The notes under the pieces were generated by a model that saw nothing but the letters and a program-made list of their open reading frames with translations, was not told the origin of the DNA and did no database searches. Of a DNA stretch of 64,000 bases, positions 41,427 through 50,475 are shown piece after piece (the first letter of the stretch is position 1; each line of letters starts with the position of its first letter). Position numbers and translations under genes: made by a program. The DNA comes from Alphaproteobacteria bacterium AO1-B (lineage in GTDB: Bacteria; Pseudomonadota; Alphaproteobacteria; Rhizobiales; Stappiaceae): contig MLAX01000005.1 in assembly GCA_001890945.1 (NCBI GenBank), positions 310,001 through 374,000 of the forward strand, given 5' to 3'.

Positions 41427-44400
41427 TACTTCTTGTCCTTGTCGCCCATGTTCTCCTTCAGCGCCATCAAGGCTGCAAAAGGCGAGTTCGGGTCGATCGG
41501 CTTGTCTTTTGGTGCTTTGTCGCGGCGGTTGCCCCCATCAAAAGGTTTCTGACCGGCGCGCCCCTTGTTCGGACCGCCTTTGCCAGGTTTGCCGTGGCGG
41601 CGTTCTCCTGGAGCGCCTTTGGGACCTTGCTGCTTGCGATTGTCACCACCCCGGCGTTGGTCCTGACGGCCGCGCGGGCGGCGGTCGTGACGGCCTGGGC
41701 GCCAGATTTCGATGGTAACAGTTTCCATTTCCGGTTCGCCGGCCGGCGTTGGTTCTGCCGTCTGGGCATCCTCGGTTTCTGGAGTTGGTGCCTCTGCGGA
41801 CGTTTCAGTGTCGGCAGTCGCAGGCGCTTCTTCGGCAGCTTGTTCTGCTGCAGAAGTGTCAGAGGTTTCTGCTGTTTCCGTTGCAGCAGCTTCGGTCTCA
41901 GCACTTTCGGCAGGCGCCTCTTCCTCAGTCGCAGGTGTGTCCGCAACTGCAGTAGGTTCGGCTGTGTTTGGCGTCACTTCTGTCGTGTCGGCTTTTGGTG
42001 CTGCCGGACGCTGCACTTCCTTGGTCTCAAGACGGTAGCCGAGGGACTTCAGAACAGCGGAAAAATCTTCGCCTGCGCAGCCCAGCAAAGACGTCATCGC
42101 AACCGTCACGGTAAAGCCGCCACCGGTTTCGATTGCCCCTTCCGGCGGAGCGACTTCGCTGTCGAGCGGTTTCCAAGCAATCAGCGGACGGATGAGATCG
42201 GCAAGACGCTCTAGGATGTCAACGCGTACAGCCCGCGGGCCGCACACGCGGAACCCGACAACCTTGTAAAGCGCCGGCTGGATCTCCGGATTGACCGGTA
42301 TGGATGTGCGGCCTGAGGCGGACAACTGCGGCAGCTCTTCCATGCCGTTCATGTCCAACTCGCCGTGCTTCAGGGCCCAAAGCTGGGCAAGCAACTGGCT
42401 TGGAGCTGGTTTCAAAAGTGCCGGGACAAAAATCGTGTAAGCGCCGAAGCGGACACCGTGTTTGCGCAAGGACGCGCGCATGTCCTGGTCCAGCTGACGG
42501 ATTTCGTCAGACGCGTCCTGACGCTCCAGGATGCCGAGGCCTTCGACAATCCGGAACGCAATACCGCGCGCCAAGCCCTCAAGCCCTTCACCTGACTTCA
42601 GGTCCATTAGTGGTTTCAAAAGAGTATCAACCTGGGCCTTTACCCAAAGATCCAGGCGGTTTTGTACGGTATCGCGCGCCGGTCCTGTCAGGTGCTCGTC
42701 GGCCAAGAGCAGAGCTGCCGGGGCTAGAACATCGTCTGTCGGGGACAATTTGGCCACCGGCTCACCGCGCCAGCGGATGGCGCCATCCGATGTCAGGACA
42801 AAATCACTGTTCTCTGATTTGCCAAGCTTTTCCGCACGGGATTCGATTTCCGTGGTCAGGGCTTTTTGTGCGGCAGCACGGACCGTTTTTCCGTCCGGGC
42901 CTTCGGCCGCCGCATCAGGGGCAAACCGGAAGCCAAGCAGATTTCCGATGTGCTGACCTTCGACGAGCACATCCCCACTCGATGTAATTTCCGCTTCCAG
43001 CATTGCGTTCTCTCTCAAACGTCGCATCAATACACTTGTCCGCCGATCCACGAACCGCTGTGTTAGCCGGTCGTGAAGGGCGTCAGATAGTTTGTCTTCT
43101 ATGCCGCGGGTCACGTCCTGCCAATGGGCCGGATCGGCCAGCCAGTCAGGGCGGTTCGCGACATACGTCCAGGTCCGGATGTGAGCGATCCGGTTCGCGA
43201 GTGTGTCGATATCACCATCTACACGGTCTGCGAAGGCCAATTGACGGGAGAACCAGTCATCTTCAATCGCATTGTGGCGCATCAGGTGGTTGTAAATGGT
43301 TGCCAGAAGGTCCCCATGATTGGCCGGGGCGATCTTCCGGTAATCGGGGACCTGACACACATCCCATAGCAGTTCTACTGATTTTGCGCCCTTTGCCATG
43401 TCAGAAATTGCGCTATCGCGCAATAAATGTTCAAGCGCCGTGATGTCGTCGCCTGTAGGCGCGCGGGCCAAACCGTCTTCCCGAGGCGGCAAGTCAAGGC
43501 TGCGGCGCAATGCATTGGTGGATGAAAAATCCAAAGCACTGTTGCGCCATTGCAGCACTTTCAGGCTGTCAAAATGGTGGCTTTCGATCTGTTCGATCAA
43601 ATCATCGTCCAGCGGATCGACGCGGCCGGTGACCCCGAAGGTGCCGTCTTTAGTGTGGCGGCCGGCCCGTCCGGCGATCTGACCCATTTCCGAAGGCGTC
43701 AGCTGGCGATACTGATACCCGTCGTATTTCCGGTTGCCGGCAAAGGCGATGTGATGGACATCCAGATTGAGGCCCATGCCGATTGCGTCAGTAGCTACCA
43801 GATGATCGACATCGCCGTTCTGGAACAGGTCGACCTGCGCATTCCGGGTTCTTGGGCTCAGCGAGCCAAGGACCACCGCCGCTCCGCCCCGCTGGCGGCG
43901 CAATAGTTCGGCGATCGAGTAAACCTCATCGGATGAAAACGCGACAATGGCTGACCGTGCAGGCAAGCGGGAGACCTTTTTCGATCCGGCATAGGATAGG
44001 ATCGACATGCGCGGACGGGTGACAACATTCAGGCCCGGGATCAGCTTCTCGAGAAGCGGGCGGGCGGTCGCAGACCCCAAAAGGAGTGTTTCAGAGCGGC
44101 CGCGCAAATTCAGGATCCTGTCCGTGAAGACGTGGCCGCGGTCGAGATTTCCAGCCAGTTGCACTTCGTCGATAGCAACAAACTCGGTGTTCAGATCGAG
44201 TGGCATTGCCTCAACCGTGGACACCCAAAACCGCGGCTGTTTCGGAATGATCTTCTCTTCGCCGGTGATCAACGCAACGGTGTCGGTCCCGGCGCGTTCG
44301 GCAATCCGTCCATAAACCTCCCGGGCCAAAAGCCGCAACGGCAGACCGATCAAGCCGGACGGCTGCGCCAGCATGCGCTCGATCGCAAGGTGCGTCTTGC

Positions 44401-44482
44401 CGGTGTTGGTTGGCCCGAGCACGGCTGTGACCGTGCGGGAGCGGGCGCTCGGCGGTAATTGCAGGGTTTGGGGGCGGGACAT
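41426..44482 (-). CDS. SUV3-like DExH-box RNA helicase
   Basis: The protein has about 1018 residues. The helicase core occupies the first 350 residues: Walker A VLGPTNTGKTH, DExH-type IDEVQLA, motif III LLLGSATA, and motif VI IAGRAGRHT. A long central region and an Ala/Glu/Thr-rich acidic segment (about 830-930) follow, then a basic Arg/Gly/Lys-rich tail that can bind RNA. The start is uncertain; ATG 44482 fits family length but lacks a ribosome site, and the frame is open to 44581. It is coupled to the S4 gene. Confidence 0.88.
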   Translation of the reverse strand: MSRPQTLQLPPSARSRTVTAVLGPTNTGKTHLAIERMLAQPSGLIGLPLRLLAREVYGRIAERAGTDTVALITGEEKIIPKQPRFWVSTVEAMPLDLNTEFVAIDEVQLAGNLDRGHVFTDRILNLRGRSETLLLGSATARPLLEKLIPGLNVVTRPRMSILSYAGSKKVSRLPARSAIVAFSSDEVYSIAELLRRQRGGAAVVLGSLSPRTRNAQVDLFQNGDVDHLVATDAIGMGLNLDVHHIAFAGNRKYDGYQYRQLTPSEMGQIAGRAGRHTKDGTFGVTGRVDPLDDDLIEQIESHHFDSLKVLQWRNSALDFSSTNALRRSLDLPPREDGLARAPTGDDITALEHLLRDSAISDMAKGAKSVELLWDVCQVPDYRKIAPANHGDLLATIYNHLMRHNAIEDDWFSRQLAFADRVDGDIDTLANRIAHIRTWTYVANRPDWLADPAHWQDVTRGIEDKLSDALHDRLTQRFVDRRTSVLMRRLRENAMLEAEITSSGDVLVEGQHIGNLLGFRFAPDAAAEGPDGKTVRAAAQKALTTEIESRAEKLGKSENSDFVLTSDGAIRWRGEPVAKLSPTDDVLAPAALLLADEHLTGPARDTVQNRLDLWVKAQVDTLLKPLMDLKSGEGLEGLARGIAFRIVEGLGILERQDASDEIRQLDQDMRASLRKHGVRFGAYTIFVPALLKPAPSQLLAQLWALKHGELDMNGMEELPQLSASGRTSIPVNPEIQPALYKVVGFRVCGPRAVRVDILERLADLIRPLIAWKPLDSEVAPPEGAIETGGGFTVTVAMTSLLGCAGEDFSAVLKSLGYRLETKEVQRPAAPKADTTEVTPNTAEPTAVADTPATEEEAPAESAETEAAATETAETSDTSAAEQAAEEAPATADTETSAEAPTPETEDAQTAEPTPAGEPEMETVTIEIWRPGRHDRRPRGRQDQRRGGDNRKQQGPKGAPGERRHGKPGKGGPNKGRAGQKPFDGGNRRDKAPKDKPIDPNSPFAALMALKENMGDKDKK

Positions 44483-45306
44483 AGAGGTGATGCGGTCAGA
44501 AATCTCAGTGTTTGGCGCGCCGCTCCGGCGGCCTGCTCTCCCAAGGCACATGCCCTGAACTCGGATGCGCGTGTCTAGCATAGGCGTTGTGGCTCTGTCC
44601 TGCCCTTTTTCGACGCGCTCTCGCTATTCCTTCGTTGGATCAATGTGCATTTAGAAAGTTGTGGAGAACGACTCTGGAACAAACCGAAACCGAATCGCGG
44701 ACTCTTGGGGATTCAGGATTTGTTCCCTACCAAATGTGGATTTGAATCCATCTTTCAGTACGAAATGCTGAGTCTGGTCAGGGATTTGCGCCAAATCACC
44801 CTGAGGCTGAAGTTCAGGGCAAAAAATCTGTCAATCTCCAAATCAAAAAAAGATTCGTTTTTCGGGCATGCTGCGCCTTTCGCCATTAACCATGGACACA
44901 TGCAGAACGAATCGCTGACGAATCGGTGTTTTGATCATGTTTTTGATTTGTTCCTACCCGATCTGGTAGGTTGTCTTCTCGAAAGACCAATTGGGCGCCT
45001 AAGAAATCTCCCGGGTGTTTACGATTTTCCGCGTCGGTGACGGGAGAGTGTTTCAGATTGGGGCGTGGTTTGGCGTTCGCACTGCGAAGTGAAACGGGCC
45101 GCCAGCAGAAAAATCTCCCACAAGTGCTCATCCCCAGGCGTAGGATTTGTGCCCATTTTTCCAAGGTTTATCGCCGTCAGAGCAAAAATATTTCACTTTC
45201 TGGAAAAAGGACAAGCATGCTGCCCCTTTTCAATTGGCTTCGACGTAAGTAGAAATCTTGCCGAAATGTGCCTTGCATGTTGCGGATTATTAGGGGGAGT
45301 GGGCGT
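44483..45306. other. 824-bp region between helicase and pyc, no convincing gene
   Basis: Frames here lack ribosome sites and family signatures. The region is AT-richer than its neighbours. It contains a dense GANTC cluster, a TTAACCAT motif (44885-44892), two weak DnaA-box-like sites (TGTGGAGAA 44660-44668; TGTGGATTT 44735-44743) and three GATTTGT-CC repeats (44716, 44945, 45143). The pyc and helicase promoters must lie here. Confidence 0.6.
44670..44924. promoter_or_regulatory. Cluster of nine GANTC (CcrM) sites
   Basis: GANTC begins at 44670, 44692, 44700, 44710, 44744, 44770, 44852, 44909 and 44920. Chance expectation is about one per 256 bp. CcrM methylates this motif in alphaproteobacteria, and clusters mark cell-cycle-controlled promoters or origins. 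The next 380 bp have none. Confidence 0.65.
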
Positions 45307-48300
45307 TTGGCGATAAGAAAAATTCTCGTTGCGAACCGGTCTGAAATTGCAATCCGGGTATTCCGGGCTGCCAACGAACTCGGTCTGAAGACCGTTGCGA
45401 TCTATGCCGAGCAAGACAAACTGGCTCTGCATCGGTTCAAGGCTGATGAGGCGTATCAGGTCGGCAAGGGGCTTGGCCCGATCGAGGCCTATCTGTCCAT
45501 CGACGAGATTATTCGTGTTGCCAAACATTCCGGCGCTGATGCCATCCACCCGGGCTACGGCCTGTTGTCGGAAAGCCCGGAATTCGTGGACGCCTGCGAA
45601 ACGGCCGGGATCACCTTTATCGGACCGAAATCCGAGACAATGCGCCGCTTGGGCAATAAGGTGGCCGCACGGAACTTGGCAATTGAGGCTGGCGTACCTG
45701 TCATGCCGGCAACGGATCCGCTTCCTGATGATCTGAATGAGATCAAGAAACAGGCTTTGGAAATCGGCTACCCGGTGATGTTGAAAGCGTCCTGGGGCGG
45801 CGGTGGCCGTGGCATGCGCGTCATTCCGGATGAAGCGACCCTTGAAAAGGAAGTGCTTGCCGCCAAACGGGAAGCCAAGGCCGCCTTCGGCAAGGACGAG
45901 ATTTATCTGGAGAAGCTGGTTCAACGGGCACGCCACGTCGAAGTCCAGATCCTTGGGGACGGCGAAACCGTTGTTCATCTCTTCGAGCGGGATTGCTCGA
46001 TCCAGCGGCGCCACCAAAAGGTGGTCGAGCGGGCCCCGGCACCTTATCTCGATGAGGCCAAGCGCGCCGAGCTTTGCGAGTACGGTCTGAAAATCGGCCG
46101 GGCGGTGAACTATCGCGGCGCGGGCACTGTCGAGTTCTTGATGGATGCAGACACGGGCGCGATCTATTTCATCGAGGTCAACCCTCGGGTCCAGGTCGAG
46201 CACACCGTGACCGAAGAAGTCACGGGCATCGATATCGTCCAGGCACAGATCCACATCGCAGATGGAGAAAAAATCGGAACGCCGGAAAGCGGTGTGCCGG
46301 CGCAGGAGAACATTCGCCTCAACGGTCATGCGCTGCAATGCCGGATCACCACGGAAGATCCGGAGCAGAATTTCATTCCGGATTATGGCCGCATCACCGC
46401 GTATCGCGGCGCGACCGGCTTCGGTATTCGCCTCGATGGCGGGACCGCCTATTCAGGGGCGGTGATCACCCGGTTCTATGATCCGCTTCTTGAAAAAGTG
46501 ACGGCCTGGGCGCCGACGGCCGAAGATGCACGCAAACGCATGGACCGCGCCTTGCGGGAGTTCCGGATCCGCGGCGTCGCGACCAATCTGGTGTTTTTGG
46601 AAAACATCATCGATCATGCCGATTTCCGCGCCCAGACCTATACCACCCGCTTCATCGACGACACGCCTGCGCTGTTTGAACAGACAAAACGCCAGGATCG
46701 GGCAACCAAGCTGCTCACCTATATCGCCGATGTCTCTGTGAACGGGCATCCGGAAACCAAAGACCGGGTGCGTCCGCCGAAGGATGCTGCTGCGCCGGTC
46801 GTGCCGGATTTCGGCGATGAGAAACCGAAAGGAACGCGGCAGCTTCTGGATGAGCTCGGTCCGAAAGGTTTCGCTGACTGGATGAAGTCGGAAAAACGGG
46901 CGCTTCTCACCGATACCACGATGCGCGATGGCCATCAGTCGCTGCTGGCCACCCGCATGCGCTCCCACGACATCGTCAACATCGCAGATGCTTATGCGAC
47001 CGGTCTGCCGACGCTCTTTTCCCTGGAATGCTGGGGCGGTGCCACATTCGACGTGTCCATGCGCTTCTTGACGGAAAGCCCCTGGGAGCGGCTGCATCAG
47101 ATCCGCGAACGGGCGCCGAACATCCTGCTTCAGATGCTGTTGCGGGGCTCGAACGGGGTTGGTTACACCAACTATCCGGACAATGTGGTCAAGTTCTTCG
47201 TCCATCAGGCAGCCGAAAACGGCGTAGATCTTTTCCGCGTCTTTGACTGTCTGAACTGGGTTGAGAACATGCGTGTTTCCATGGATGCGGTCCAGGAAAC
47301 CGGAAAACTCTGTGAGGGCGTGCTTTGCTACACCGGCGATATGCTGGACAGTGCGCGTCCGAAATATGATTTAAAATACTACGTCAATCTGGCGAAGGAA
47401 CTGGAAGCTGCCGGTGCCCATATCCTTGGCATCAAGGACATGGCAGGGTTGTTGAAGCCGCAGGCGGCCAAGATCCTGGTGAAAGCGCTGAAAGAAGAGG
47501 TCGGCCTGCCGATCCACTTCCACACCCATGACACCTCCGGCATTGCGGCATCCACCATTTTGGCCGCCGTTGAAGCCGGGGTCGATGCGGTTGATGCGGC
47601 CATGGATGCCTTGTCCGGTCTGACGTCGCAGCCTTGCTTGGGATCTATTGTGGAGGCGCTGCGGGGCACGGACCGGGATACGGGCCTTGATGCGGCGACC
47701 ATCCGCCAGATCTCCTTCTATTGGGAAGCCGTTCGCGCGCAATACCGGGCCTTTGAGAGTGACCTGCGCTCTGGCGCTTCAGAGGTTTACTTGCACGAAA
47801 TGCCAGGCGGCCAGTTCACTAACTTGAAGGAACAGGCACGGTCCCTCGGCCTCGAAACCCGTTGGCACGAAGTTGCGCAAGCGTACGCCGATGCCAACCA
47901 GATGTTTGGCGACATCGTCAAAGTGACGCCATCCTCCAAGGTGGTCGGCGACATGGCGTTGATGATGGTCAGCCAGGGTCTCAGCGTTGCCGATGTCGAA
48001 GACCCGGCTAAGGACGTTGCCTTCCCGGACAGTGTCGTGAAGATGCTGCATGGTGACCTCGGCCAGTCTCCGGGCGGATGGCCGAAGGCAATTCAGGAAA
48101 AAGCGCTGAAAGGGGAAAAGCCGATCACCGTTCGCCCGGGGTCTCTGCTGGAAGAGGCGGACCTTGAAGCTGAACGGGCTGCCGCGGCGGCTGCAACGGG
48201 TCATGACATCGATGATACGGAGCTGGCATCCTATCTGATGTATCCGAAGGTCTTCACCGACTTCGACAAGGCGCAGCAGCAATATGGACCGACCTCCGTG

Positions 48301-48747
48301 CTGCCGACACCGGTCTATTTCTACGGTCTTGAATCTGGCGACGAGATCTTTGTTGACCTGGAACCCGGAAAGACACTTGTGGTCCGCTGTCAGGCGATCG
48401 GTGAAACCGATGAGAAGGGCGAGAAGAAAGTCTTCTTCGAGCTCAACGGTCAGCCGCGCAACGTCAAGGTTCCGGACCGGGCACATGGCGCTGTCGGGGC
48501 TGCCGCCATGCGTAAGGCCGAAGACGGCAATGCGGCCCATGTTGGTGCGCCAATGCCGGGCGTCATCTCCACGGTTGCGATTGCTGCCGGACAGGAGGTC
48601 AAGGCCGGTGATGTGCTCGTCTCGATCGAAGCCATGAAGATGGAAACCGCCCTTCACGCCGAGCGCGATGGCAAGGTCTCCGAAGTACTTGTCACACCGG
48701 GTGCTCAGATCGATGCCAAAGACCTCCTGGTGGTGTTCGAGGCATAA
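45307..48747 (+). CDS. pyc: Pyruvate carboxylase
   Basis: The protein has 1146 residues: biotin carboxylase domain (1 to about 450, KASWGGGGRGM and FIEVNPRVQVEHTVTEE), carboxyltransferase domain (about 535-810, DTTMRDGHQSL), and C-terminal biotin carrier with EAMKMET. It makes oxaloacetate from pyruvate and bicarbonate, replenishing the TCA cycle, which matters when growth substrates such as sulfolactate enter as pyruvate. The start is TTG 45307, seven bases after GGGGGAG; the family N-terminus (AIRKILVANRSEIA) confirms it. Confidence 0.96.
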   Translation: MAIRKILVANRSEIAIRVFRAANELGLKTVAIYAEQDKLALHRFKADEAYQVGKGLGPIEAYLSIDEIIRVAKHSGADAIHPGYGLLSESPEFVDACETAGITFIGPKSETMRRLGNKVAARNLAIEAGVPVMPATDPLPDDLNEIKKQALEIGYPVMLKASWGGGGRGMRVIPDEATLEKEVLAAKREAKAAFGKDEIYLEKLVQRARHVEVQILGDGETVVHLFERDCSIQRRHQKVVERAPAPYLDEAKRAELCEYGLKIGRAVNYRGAGTVEFLMDADTGAIYFIEVNPRVQVEHTVTEEVTGIDIVQAQIHIADGEKIGTPESGVPAQENIRLNGHALQCRITTEDPEQNFIPDYGRITAYRGATGFGIRLDGGTAYSGAVITRFYDPLLEKVTAWAPTAEDARKRMDRALREFRIRGVATNLVFLENIIDHADFRAQTYTTRFIDDTPALFEQTKRQDRATKLLTYIADVSVNGHPETKDRVRPPKDAAAPVVPDFGDEKPKGTRQLLDELGPKGFADWMKSEKRALLTDTTMRDGHQSLLATRMRSHDIVNIADAYATGLPTLFSLECWGGATFDVSMRFLTESPWERLHQIRERAPNILLQMLLRGSNGVGYTNYPDNVVKFFVHQAAENGVDLFRVFDCLNWVENMRVSMDAVQETGKLCEGVLCYTGDMLDSARPKYDLKYYVNLAKELEAAGAHILGIKDMAGLLKPQAAKILVKALKEEVGLPIHFHTHDTSGIAASTILAAVEAGVDAVDAAMDALSGLTSQPCLGSIVEALRGTDRDTGLDAATIRQISFYWEAVRAQYRAFESDLRSGASEVYLHEMPGGQFTNLKEQARSLGLETRWHEVAQAYADANQMFGDIVKVTPSSKVVGDMALMMVSQGLSVADVEDPAKDVAFPDSVVKMLHGDLGQSPGGWPKAIQEKALKGEKPITVRPGSLLEEADLEAERAAAAAATGHDIDDTELASYLMYPKVFTDFDKAQQQYGPTSVLPTPVYFYGLESGDEIFVDLEPGKTLVVRCQAIGETDEKGEKKVFFELNGQPRNVKVPDRAHGAVGAAAMRKAEDGNAAHVGAPMPGVISTVAIAAGQEVKAGDVLVSIEAMKMETALHAERDGKVSEVLVTPGAQIDAKDLLVVFEA

Positions 48748-48773
48748 AAAAGGGCCGCGCAAGCGGCCCTTTT
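48748..48773. terminator. Terminator after pyc
   Basis: AAAAGGGCCGC and GCGGCCCTTTT form an 11-bp stem with loop GCAA. The symmetric A and T runs allow it to act on both strands, also ending the convergent glutaminase gene. Confidence 0.92.
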
Positions 48774-48800
48774 ACTCCTCCAAGCGATGTAAAGAGCGGC

Positions 48801-49556
48801 TTACTCGGCTGCTTTCAAGCGGTTGTGCTGAACAGGGGCTTCGGCGGTGCCGATCCAAAGGTCCAAAAACCGGTCAAGCCAGGCACGAACGGCGCTGTCA
48901 TATACGAAGCGGCCAGCAAAATGATCGCGGCGTTGCTGCGCGCCGGGAAGTTCCATCCGCGGAGCGCCCTTTGTGGTCCATTTCACCATCATCTGGTGGG
49001 TGAGTTCCGGGTGAAACTGGATCCCGTAAGCAGCCGGTCCGACGCGAATGGCCTGGTTGGGATAGGTTGGGCTGGTTGCCAGAAGATCAGCACCTGACGG
49101 CAGATCGAACCCCTCCCGGTGCCACTGGTAGACCTTTTTCGGCCAGTCCATCAGGTCTTTGCCCGCTTCCGTTGGTTTCAGCGGATAGTAGCCGATTTCA
49201 ACCAGTTCATCCCTGTGGCCGGAAACCGTGCCGCCAAGCTGCTTCACCAGCATCTGCGCACCAAGGCAAATACCGAGAAACGGCGTTTCTTCCTGAAGCG
49301 GAACCTTGATCCAGTCGATTTCCTTGTGAACGAACCCGTCCGGATCATTGGCGCTCATCGGTCCGCCAAAGATAACGGCGCCGGCATGGTCGCGCATGGT
49401 ATCCGGGAGGCTGTCACCAAAGCGGGGTTTGCGAATGTCGAGTGCAAAACCGCGTTTCACCAGCTCGTGCCCCACCCGTCCGGGCGAGGAATGTTCCTGG
49501 TGCAGGACGATCAGCACTTTGGGGCGATACGTTCCGTGGTTCGAAGAAAAATCCAT
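48801..49556 (-). CDS. Class-I glutamine amidotransferase-like protein
   Basis: The protein has 251 residues. The nucleophile Cys lies in FLGICLGAQML, and the His/Glu pair in GIQFHPELT, as in the GuaA-type glutaminase. The start MDFSSN at 49556 is set by family length, with only a weak GGAA upstream. Stand-alone members may release ammonia for, or cut, unknown substrates. It converges on pyc and follows the terB-like gene by 93 bp. Confidence 0.85.
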   Translation of the reverse strand: MDFSSNHGTYRPKVLIVLHQEHSSPGRVGHELVKRGFALDIRKPRFGDSLPDTMRDHAGAVIFGGPMSANDPDGFVHKEIDWIKVPLQEETPFLGICLGAQMLVKQLGGTVSGHRDELVEIGYYPLKPTEAGKDLMDWPKKVYQWHREGFDLPSGADLLATSPTYPNQAIRVGPAAYGIQFHPELTHQMMVKWTTKGAPRMELPGAQQRRDHFAGRFVYDSAVRAWLDRFLDLWIGTAEAPVQHNRLKAAE

Positions 49557-49649
49557 AGTTCCAATATTAGCGAGCAGCTTGAAAAAATCGAGTCTCTTGC
49601 GCGGTTTGGTTGCGCCGTGATTGTAAGAAAGCCTCAAGCATGGAAAGCA

Positions 49650-50123
49650 TCAAGCCTCGTCAGCTTCCGGCGCGGTTTTGGCCACTTTGTGGCGCAGTGT
49701 CATCCGGTCCCGGGACGAAACCCCCAGCAGCTCGGCAACCCGCCAGATGGTGTTGTCTTCAAATTCATGCACGTGGCCGTCCGCATAAACGATTTCCCAC
49801 ATCATCTCGATGATGGCGAGGCGTTCCGCCTCGTCTGTTGTGCGTTTCAAAACGGAGGTGAAGCCGTAAAGGTCGACCGCCTCTTCATCGCGCTGTTTGG
49901 CCGCTGCGATCAGTTCGCTGGTCTCTTCGTCCGAGAGCTCATAACGCGCCTGCAAGATCTGCCGAAGTTTCTCGCTTTCGCTGTCTTCGATGATGCCGTC
50001 GATGTCTACCAGGTGAAACAGCAGTGCGGCGGCTGCGAGCCGCTTGTCGTCCTCGGCAAATGTTTTCTTGCCACTGTCTCCGAATGTGATCTCCCGGACG
50101 AAGCTCTTCAGCGCGTTCAGCAT
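49650..50123 (-). CDS. TerB-family tellurite-resistance-like protein
   Basis: The protein has 157 residues, all helical, with repeated acidic metal-binding segments of the TerB fold (LLFHLVDIDGIIEDSESEKL near 35 and MMWEIVYADGHVHEFED near 107). TerB-like proteins act in envelope stress, but the mechanism is unresolved. It may share a message with the downstream glutaminase. No strong ribosome site precedes ATG 50123. Confidence 0.85.
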   Translation of the reverse strand: MLNALKSFVREITFGDSGKKTFAEDDKRLAAAALLFHLVDIDGIIEDSESEKLRQILQARYELSDEETSELIAAAKQRDEEAVDLYGFTSVLKRTTDEAERLAIIEMMWEIVYADGHVHEFEDNTIWRVAELLGVSSRDRMTLRHKVAKTAPEADEA

Positions 50124-50475
50124 ACGGTCAGTCCCTGTTGTTTGGCCGGTGGCCCAGCCATTCGGCAGTGCACTTAGGTGTACTACGTAGTCTCAAACTC
50201 TCTCTTGGCCCGACTGGGCTTATTCCATGTTTAGCATCAAACAGTTGGGAAGCGGTTTAAAACTTTTGAATAGTGCGGAAAAGTGGATTTTTACCCTCAA
50301 CATTTTTGGAATCATTCTAATCTATTGATTTTTCTGAAGTTTATAACTTGACTTTTTTATTCATGAAATGTTTTTCACTGTCCGGGCGGCGCAGGATCGC
50401 GCTGCAGATTTTTCAAAAAAGCATGCAGATCGGGTCTCCGGCCGTTTGCATTGCCCCGGATTTAGGAACACTCCA
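50124..50475. other. Intergenic region upstream of the imelysin operon (352 bp)
   Basis: The region is AT-rich toward the operon and has no convincing gene. It holds an Irr-box-like element (50305-50321), a likely -10 box TATAAC (50342-50347) and a perfect 10-bp palindrome ACTACGTAGT (50182-50191) upstream of the terB-like gene. An in-frame upstream extension of imelysin to 50368 lacks a ribosome site. Confidence 0.55.
50305..50321. promoter_or_regulatory. Irr-box-like iron control element
   Basis: TTTGGAA-TCA-TTCTAAT matches the rhizobial ICE/Irr consensus TTTAGAA-N3-TTCTAAA at 12 of 14 arm bases. It lies about 155 bp upstream of the imelysin operon. Confidence 0.5.

Noticed and set aside
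44645..45040. 131-codon plus frame in the helicase-pyc gap
   Set aside because: It has no ribosome site or recognisable domain, and overlaps the GANTC cluster; regulatory DNA is the better reading.
44483..45306. Chromosomal origin of replication
   Set aside because: GANTC density and weak DnaA-like boxes hint at it, but no perfect DnaA box cluster was seen and the usual origin neighbours (hemE, parAB, gidA, dnaA) are absent. Kept as a finding on regulation only.
45193..46338. 381-codon frame antisense to pyc
   Set aside because: The plus frame is an unmistakable biotin carboxylase domain; long antisense frames are common in GC-rich coding DNA.
47779..48762. 327-codon frame antisense to the 3' part of pyc
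   Set aside because: It covers the biotin carrier domain of pyc and lacks any family signature.
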